A stretch of 64,000 nt of DNA from the NCBI GenBank assembly GCA_029948255.1, contig JALIZF010001834.1, positions 112,501 through 176,500 of the forward strand, written 5' to 3'. Made by a program: the position numbers and the translations under genes. The notes below the pieces were generated by a model. It had not been told where the DNA came from. It searched no databases and was given only the letters and a program-made list of their open reading frames with translations. Below are positions 53,401 to 61,714 of the stretch, in pieces. Positions within the stretch are counted from its first letter, which is position 1, and the number at the start of each line of letters is the position of its first letter. This stretch comes from Telmatactis stephensoni (lineage: Eukaryota > Cnidaria > Anthozoa > Actiniaria > Isophelliidae).

Positions 53401-56196
53401 TCTGTATGTTGCTTATGATTATGTCACTAATGAAGTGACCAAGGCTTCTTTAAAGATGCATTATGCTTCGAAGTTGCACTAGGTCAAGCGTAGTTAAGCC
53501 TGGTCTCACTAGCGACGCTAAGCATAAGCGCATAAGCAACATACGCAGACTCAGTACTGCATTTATCACCGAGGTGTGAGAAAAGACAAGCACCGCTAAT
53601 GAGCAGTACCCTACTGAGTCTGCGTATGTGTGCACCACAGTTATGCGGTGTGTGAACAGGCCCTAAGTGACTAGTGAAAAGACAAACACCGCTAATGAGC
53701 AGTACACCACTGAGTCTGTGTATGTTCTTTACGCTTTTGTGCACCACACCAAAAGTTGAAATTTGGATTTTATATATTATAGGACAAACATGTGTGGTAA
53801 AGTACCCACCTGATTTAAGTATTGTCTCTTCGGAAATAAGTTTTCCATTGACAAAGGTTCGGCTGTTGCCACATGGTGTGATCTTTACAATATCTACAGA
53901 GATAAAACCTTTTTTAATGTGCTTTGGTCGAAGAGTTAAAATGACAACACAGATCTATTGAAAAAAACAAAGATTTCTCTTTTATCGCCACAACGATAAA
54001 GGGGTTTCACGGCGGACATCTTTAAATATAAAGTCAAAACAACCGAGCTTTTCGTTCGAAGGAAAATCTTTTGGCATTCAAAAACATTCTCATTACCCTT
54101 GCCCATAAAGACGGTTGCCGTGAAATCCCTCCATTGCCACTAATCCACCTATTTTTTTATTTTTCCACGTGTTTATTCAATCATCCATTTGTTAAATTTC
54201 TTTCATTCACTTCCTTACTCAGTCACACAGTCACTTTGCACGTCAAGCTGCGTCTACACGTCTACGAATACACCGGAAGCAGAACCATCTTTTTTTCCTA
54301 CTGTCAAGCCTTCCCATAAAATTAAAACGCTTACAAAATGGTGGGGGAGCGGGGGGTAGGGGGACACTTAGGGGTTGTTTACATGGAGGCAAAATGTCCC
54401 GGGATGGAATGGACAAACAACAGACACTAATAATCTTATTTTGGAAATCATCCAAGATGGCTGACGTGACGTCATTTGCAAGTCACCAATTGCTAGGTTT
54501 CATCCATTCCTTCGGGAATCAAAAGACAATGAAGTGGTGGTCATGTTGGATGATCAAACAACAGACACTAATGAGAAATCTTATGTTGGAAATCATTCAT
54601 GATGGCTGCCGTGACGTTACTGCAACTCAGCAATTCATAAACTGGGCTCACTTGTTGTAAAGCGGGTTAGTTAAAACCACTGATGTTTTCTTTAGATTTA
54701 ACCCAGGGTTAACACCAATGGTTTTCTTTAGATTTAACCCAGGATTAACACAAGTGGTTCTCTTTAGATTTAACCCAGGGTTAGCCCTAACCCTTTTTTG
54801 CTTATTAGATTTACTAGAAGACAATTCTTGGGTTGCATGTGACGTCATGGCCGCCATCTTGGATGAACTTCAATAAAAGATTTCTCATAGACGACTTACA
54901 AAAATGGCAGCCTAGTACATGAGAGCGAGGCCACAAAGGCCTTGTTACCAAACCGTAAGCGTGGCGACACTTCTGTTGATATCAAAGACGATGTTTTCCT
55001 TTCCCTTTTGAAATACCTATTTTCTGTGCATTTTACAGGATATAATTAGACTCATTCGATGCCATGATGATGGAGGCCTTTCTGGCCTCGTTCTCGTGAA
55101 CAATGAGCCCGCCATTTTTGAAAGTCGTCTATTAGCGTCTCTTGTTTGTTCATACAACATGGCTACCGCTCTAATGTCTTCTGAATTCCCAAAGGAATGG
55201 ATAAAATCCAGCAATACGTACTGTTTGCGTTTTCAAGCACACAGTGTTCATCTAAGATGTGCGTCCCGCTAAGTTGAACATCTTGATGGCTCTTTGCTTT
55301 AGAACTACCCACCCTACAAAATATAAGTAAAAAAAATAAAATAAAATAAATCTGAAATAAGTAAACAAATAAAAATTAAAATGAAGCTGAAATAAATAAA
55401 ACATTAAGAATTAAAATAAATCTGAAATATACAAAACAAATAAAAAACAAAAAGACAACCAAACAAGGAAGCATGCAAAAAGCAAACAAACAAACAAGCA
55501 AACAAATAGATTAATCAATTAATTAATGAATAAGCAAAGAAACAAATATATAAATGAATAACATAAATAAATAAATAAACAAATAAACAAGTAAATAAAT
55601 AAATAAATAAATATACAAATCAATTAATCAATCAATAAATAAATACAGAGATTTTAGAGAGTTCATCGAATGGAAATGGCCACCTTTCTGAGGGACTTAT
55701 GATCTATTTACGAACTAAATAATACTTTGTTAGTGCTTTTCATCACTTTAATGAGGCAAAGCACCTATTTACGTCAGCAAGCAGTGCTAGTCGGTCAATC
55801 TATAACCCCGGGGCAGATGGTGCGCACTTCATCCTCTCTCAATCAATGCTCCTTTTTGAGGTTTTTAAAGATTAAGGGGATTAGTGAGAAGACGAATTGA
55901 GCGACAAAATCGCTCTTAGAATATGGCGCACTAACCAGCTAAGCCTATTTGCTAAATTATGAAACAGATTCAGGATGATCTTCTTAAATTCAACTTATCA
56001 TTTAAGGATTTGACTATTTTTATTGACTTCACTGTTAAAAGCTTTGATAGAATCTCCAACGAGCAAACGGAGGTTATTTACGCTCTGTAAAAAGAAAGGG
56101 ATAGACTGGTCATTATATGAAGAAATAAACGAATTATTAGAGAAAGAAGAAAATTTTGGAATAATGAATAATGAAAGAAAGAAGAAAGAAAGAAAG

Positions 56197-56284
<88 letters not shown>

Positions 56285-59200
56285 TTACATTTGTACATTT
56301 ACAATTGTACATGTTTACACGTACTTTACTTCAACTTAAAATCAGATCGCCTTCCAAAACGCAGTCTCATAATTCCACTCGAACTTTAACTTCGGAATTA
56401 ATGGCGAATAAGAGCAATTCTTTATTGATAAATGTAATTATCCTAAGCTTGTTCTCGAAATCTATAAAGTGATTAAATGGCCCCAATCTTTGTGAAGAAA
56501 ATAAGAGGGCTCTTTATCGAAATATTTTGTCATTGAGGAGCCGACTCATTTGTCTTTGACCACTACTGAAGATGACTTCCGTAAAATCCTTATTTAGTAG
56601 AAACTTGACTCAGTTTAGCTCATCGAACGTCACCTCTGTTGGTACAGCTATTGTTGTTGCCTGAAATCTGGTTGAACCCAGTTCTATTGCCTCTGTGGGT
56701 TGTGACTGAGATGTTCTACCAAGCAACAGAAGCTTTGCTGCTTTACGAAAGTCTTTGAGAAAAACAATGTAAACGCATGGGCTGAAACACGAATTTACTA
56801 TTAACAGGAAATCTGCCATGAAAAACAAAGTGTACCAGTCAATGCAGGCCAATTGCATCTGAATGCCTCTTTTTAAATTATACTGATAAATAATCCTGAG
56901 GAGATCCATCGAAAAAGCTGGAAGGTAGGAGCAACTGTAAAGTAGCAATGAAAATAAGACCATTTTAATGGCACTTGCCATCCGTTTTTCTCTTAGTCGT
57001 CGCTGAATGCCAGAAAGATTGGTTAATGTAGTACCAGATCTTGATAAAGATCGAAGTATCAGTGTACCAAGAATTGTAACAGTCAACAAAGAAATAATGA
57101 CAAAAATCATTACAACAACGGACCAAGGCAATGAATTTAACGAAGTAACTGTGCACCAATAAGACTTCATCACATTAAAATAACGGCTCTTCCAAAAGTA
57201 CAAATTGTAGGCAGATAAACACATAGGAAGAAGCCAAGAACCAAGAATCAGAACAGTGCATGTCTTCTTTGAATGTGGTTTTGCTCTTTGTACTTTCAAT
57301 CTTGTTGCTCTAAAACGCTCTATACTTATTATCAGCAAATTAACTAGTGTGACTAGTTTGGCTGTGTGTTCCCCAAATTTTCGCATTTTACATAAGATAT
57401 CTGCGATTATTTGGTCTTGAATGTTCTGAAACAATCCACTAGAAACAATGTAATGAATTTGCAGTGAGGAAAATATCAAAACAACAAGAATATCTGATAA
57501 GGCCATGTTGATGATCATATAATTGATTTTCTTTCGTACAGTGTACTTAGCAGCCAGTAAAACAACCAAAACATTACCAAACAGTGCAAATCCACCGACT
57601 ATAACGACAGCCATAATTTTTGCCGTTTGGATGATTTCTATGAAGTCTTTGTTAGGGTACCAGTACTTGCAACTCGATTGGTTTGCAGTTCTGTTCATTA
57701 TCTTCCTGATTGGTTTTCCTTTTGAGATGGACTGATGTTATAGAAAAATCTTCTGATTTATTGCATCGACCAAAAGATGCTGACATACACTTAATACGTT
57801 CAACGCATTATGTTTTAACAAATTTTGCTTGAACTTCTGGTCTATTATACCGACCAAAAAGTACTGGTAGATGTATTACGTTCAATCAGATACTTGAAAT
57901 GTTCGTAAGTTAGCAAAGATCACGAAGGTAATGGAATTGAAGAATCTATCCTTTCACCGGGCTCAACTTCTGCTTTATTGAAGTGACGTAGCACTACGTA
58001 ATTTCTGTTTCCTTTTCTGCCTTCGAAGAAAGAATCGTTGAATGAGGTTCAGTTTTGACTTCACTGTTCCAGAAATCCTCGCACTATGCTCATCTTGCTA
58101 AAAGACTTTCGAACGCCAATAACTGACGCGTAATATGCCCATCTCGAATAAGCTCAAACTATACTAATTGCCAGCTTTATGAACTTTCGCCGGCATAAAG
58201 AGGTTGTTCCTTATAATTGTCTCAAAATTAAAAAGGGATGCCGTCGCTAAATACATAAATTTCTCCGGATATGAAGACATCGTGCCTCATAAAACAAGTT
58301 TTAATTAACATTTACTTTTCTTTATTACACTGTGATAAAACCTTATGCCTGATTACACAGAAGGTTTAATTGTAGGCCCATTACGGGCTCATGATGTCGA
58401 GTTTCCATCCTTACTTACCACGAAATTTATCTTAAAGCTTTGCGATGATAGATTGCATTTTGACAAAAATAGAAGAAATAGACAGAGGATATTACATGGC
58501 CAAACGGAAGGATATTACATCAGTCCAAGGATAATGCGGATTTTAAGTATAAATATGATCAATATAATAACTTTTCCATGGATTTTTATTTACCTTAGTT
58601 ACGACAATTGTGTTTATTTTGACAAGTAAAATATCGTTATGTCATCTTCACATGTTAAAATAACATCGAAACGAAAAATCGATAAGTCGATAATTATGCT
58701 AGAAATATTACACTGAAATGCAACCTTGAGGCGATGAGCTAGTGTTAATTCGAAGTTATGATTCCGTGTCCACTATAAGTAAAAGCTGTCAGTTTTTGCA
58801 TCGAAAATTGATCTGGTTTGACATTTTAATGTACTGAGCAGAAAAAGAGAAATATTAAATTTCATCTTTTGAGAAACCGACTTCCAATGAAAGCTCTCTA
58901 TTACATGGTTTTGTTTGAAGTATATTTGATGGGTCACAGATAAATTAACGTCATCTTGAAGTCATGAAATCGCGGTTTAGGTTTTCTTTCCTTGCTTTAG
59001 GACGTCAGTAATACCTTAAGGATATCAACTTGAATATATACAAGTTTTTGTTCGTAAATTGAATAAAACGTACTTCATTAGAACAACATCAAGGAGTATA
59101 TGATTTATAGTCTATTATACTAGTATTGTACCGGATCATACGTCATATTCCTTTAGAAGCCAAATTTGATTGATCAAGATGTAGATGCTACCTAAACATG

Positions 59201-61680
59201 CAATAAACATCCTCTTTGAGCATTATTTTAGTCTGTTGGTCTCCTATACAAGTTCTTTTTATGTATCAAAGTAATATATCAACCCATATCTCTTTAAATA
59301 TACATCTTCTGCCTAAATTAGTCTTTACTATTTGCGGGAAGATGTAAATCTTTTTTTAAAATAAATCTTTTTTTAAAAAGTTAATTATTGTAATATTTAA
59401 TGTACTTGAACTTGAACACGAACTTCTAAACTGAAGCCAGCGTTAAGACTCTAAGGGGAGGAGGGACGGGAAAGGAGTTCCCCGCGTCTTTTGCTACGCT
59501 ACGCAGTGCGGCTAGTCTGGTGTTGAGGATTATCATTAGCAGATTTCGTATTTCGTGTCTAAGCGTTCTGATTGGGTAAGATAACAGCGTCGATCAGTTA
59601 ACTGCACAAGGTGGTACGATACGGCGGACCTTTCAGTCATACGAAAACTGCTCTTTCTCATACCTGGTAATACCGTCTTTGATGTAGTATAACAGACATT
59701 CAGACATTAATGGATCCTCGTTTAGGTTAACTAAATGTGGTCTCTGTGGATAGAAAGAAATAGAAATGCCAAATCTAATTAATGAAAATTTGGAATGCTA
59801 GAGTGTCATACACAAAAGAAGGAAAAAAAATTATTTTAAGTAGCACAAGAATGCTTTACATTTTTTCTTTCTTATTCTGATTTTTATACACTCTTGAGCA
59901 GAAAAGAAGACCAATTGGAAATAATTATTTCACAAAAGAAAGTAGGCAAAGCATTCTGGTAGTCGTTGCCCAGAGTATATATGATGCAATATTGCAAATA
60001 GACACTTAAAACAGACGGATAATACTAAATATAGTGAAAGTAATTTCACGAAAATGTTCTCTTAATGAGAAAAGTCGGGAAAAATAACGAGAAACGTACA
60101 GACAGAGAAAAACCTATCTTACCTTTTTTGGCTGAAACAACCCAACCGTATGTCCATCGACACCAATGGCCACACCCATTTCAATAAGCATTGCCTCTCT
60201 AGTGAATAAACAATGAGTTTAATAACATTGAGAGTAGAATGTTTTACAGGTGAATGGGATGTACAAAAATGTACGTGTGTACATAGTGGTTTGAAATTTT
60301 ATACTGGTTTTAATTTTTATATTAGTGCAATATTTCAGCCATTTTTGTAGCTGCAAAGAAGAATATAGCTGCAAGCTTTTGTAGATTTGAAGTTATCCAT
60401 TAAAACTTTTAATGAATTCCACTCTAGTTCTGTATACAGATAGTTTAGCTACCTTTCTTGTTTGATGGCTTCAGTTTTTCTCAGCTTTTCTTCCCATGTT
60501 TCGTTGAGCTCTGCAATCAGCTTTTCTGATGCCTAGAATATACAAATAAGTCAGTTCCTACCCACCATTTTAACAAATTGTTAGTATTATCACTATTTTT
60601 ATCAATCATCTCACTTCGTATCCATGAGTGTGTGAAAAAAGAAAAATGGAGCAAAAAATAAAAAAAATAAAAATCTCGTAAAAATACATGATACTTCGGG
60701 AAGGTGTTGATTTTATGATAAAATGACAAAAATATAAACAAAAACGGTATAATAAGACAGGTAATTTAATTATCTATAAATCTGAACAATTTTGATTTTA
60801 TGTACATGGCCTAAAAAACTCTTAATGTTCTAACGAGTTGTTCAAAACTTATGTAACATCCAATAAGGGTTAACCTGGGATTTTCGGGTTATTCTCGTGG
60901 ATGAGGATGGGGGAGTATCAAAACTTTGTTTGCCTGATTGTCTCTTTTTGGTCCATCACGTCTGTTACCTGAAGTCTTTCAATGGTGCCAAATTCTCCAC
61001 TGGTTCTTCGGGCTTGTCCAGCAACTATGGCTGTAAAATAAATAACATGACAGAAGGCGAAACTTTCAATAGATAGGCACAAAAGGAAGCAAACTGATTA
61101 ATAACGAAATTGACAATCTTAAGGCCATTTTACACGGTACAATTTTTGCTTACAACTTGTCTTATGCAACAACCAAACAACTTGCTTACAACTGTTCCGT
61201 GCGACAAGAACAACAGGTTTTAGGATTTTAAAACATGTTTTGAAACGTTATAACAGTTGTAAGCAAGTTGTAGGGTTGTTGCATGCGATAAGCTGTAAGT
61301 AAAAATTGTATCGTGAAAATTGGCCTTTATCAAAGGGACAAACTCCCACAAATATATGTGACAATTGTCATATAAGATGTTTTTAATTGATCAGTATAAA
61401 ACCCATGATATCAGTCAGTGACTGACTTACCATCAAGATGATTTATGTCATATCCCTCCAAAAGAAGAATTTCTTTGAGTTTGGCGACTTCCTCTTTAAG
61501 CTCTCGAATAATCTAGAAAAAAATGATCTCCATTATTATGATATTTTATTAAACACTATTAATAGAAAAATACAACTGAACAAAACTAAATCAGCCCCCC
61601 CCAAAAAAAACACAACAAAACAATACAACACAACACAAAACCAAATAAAAAACCCAACCAAATCAAACCAAACCAAACCA

Positions 61681-61714
<34 letters not shown>

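Noticed and set aside
56023..56472. 149-codon plus-strand frame with Arg-Glu repeats
   Set aside because: The centre is the GA microsatellite and the flanks show no family.
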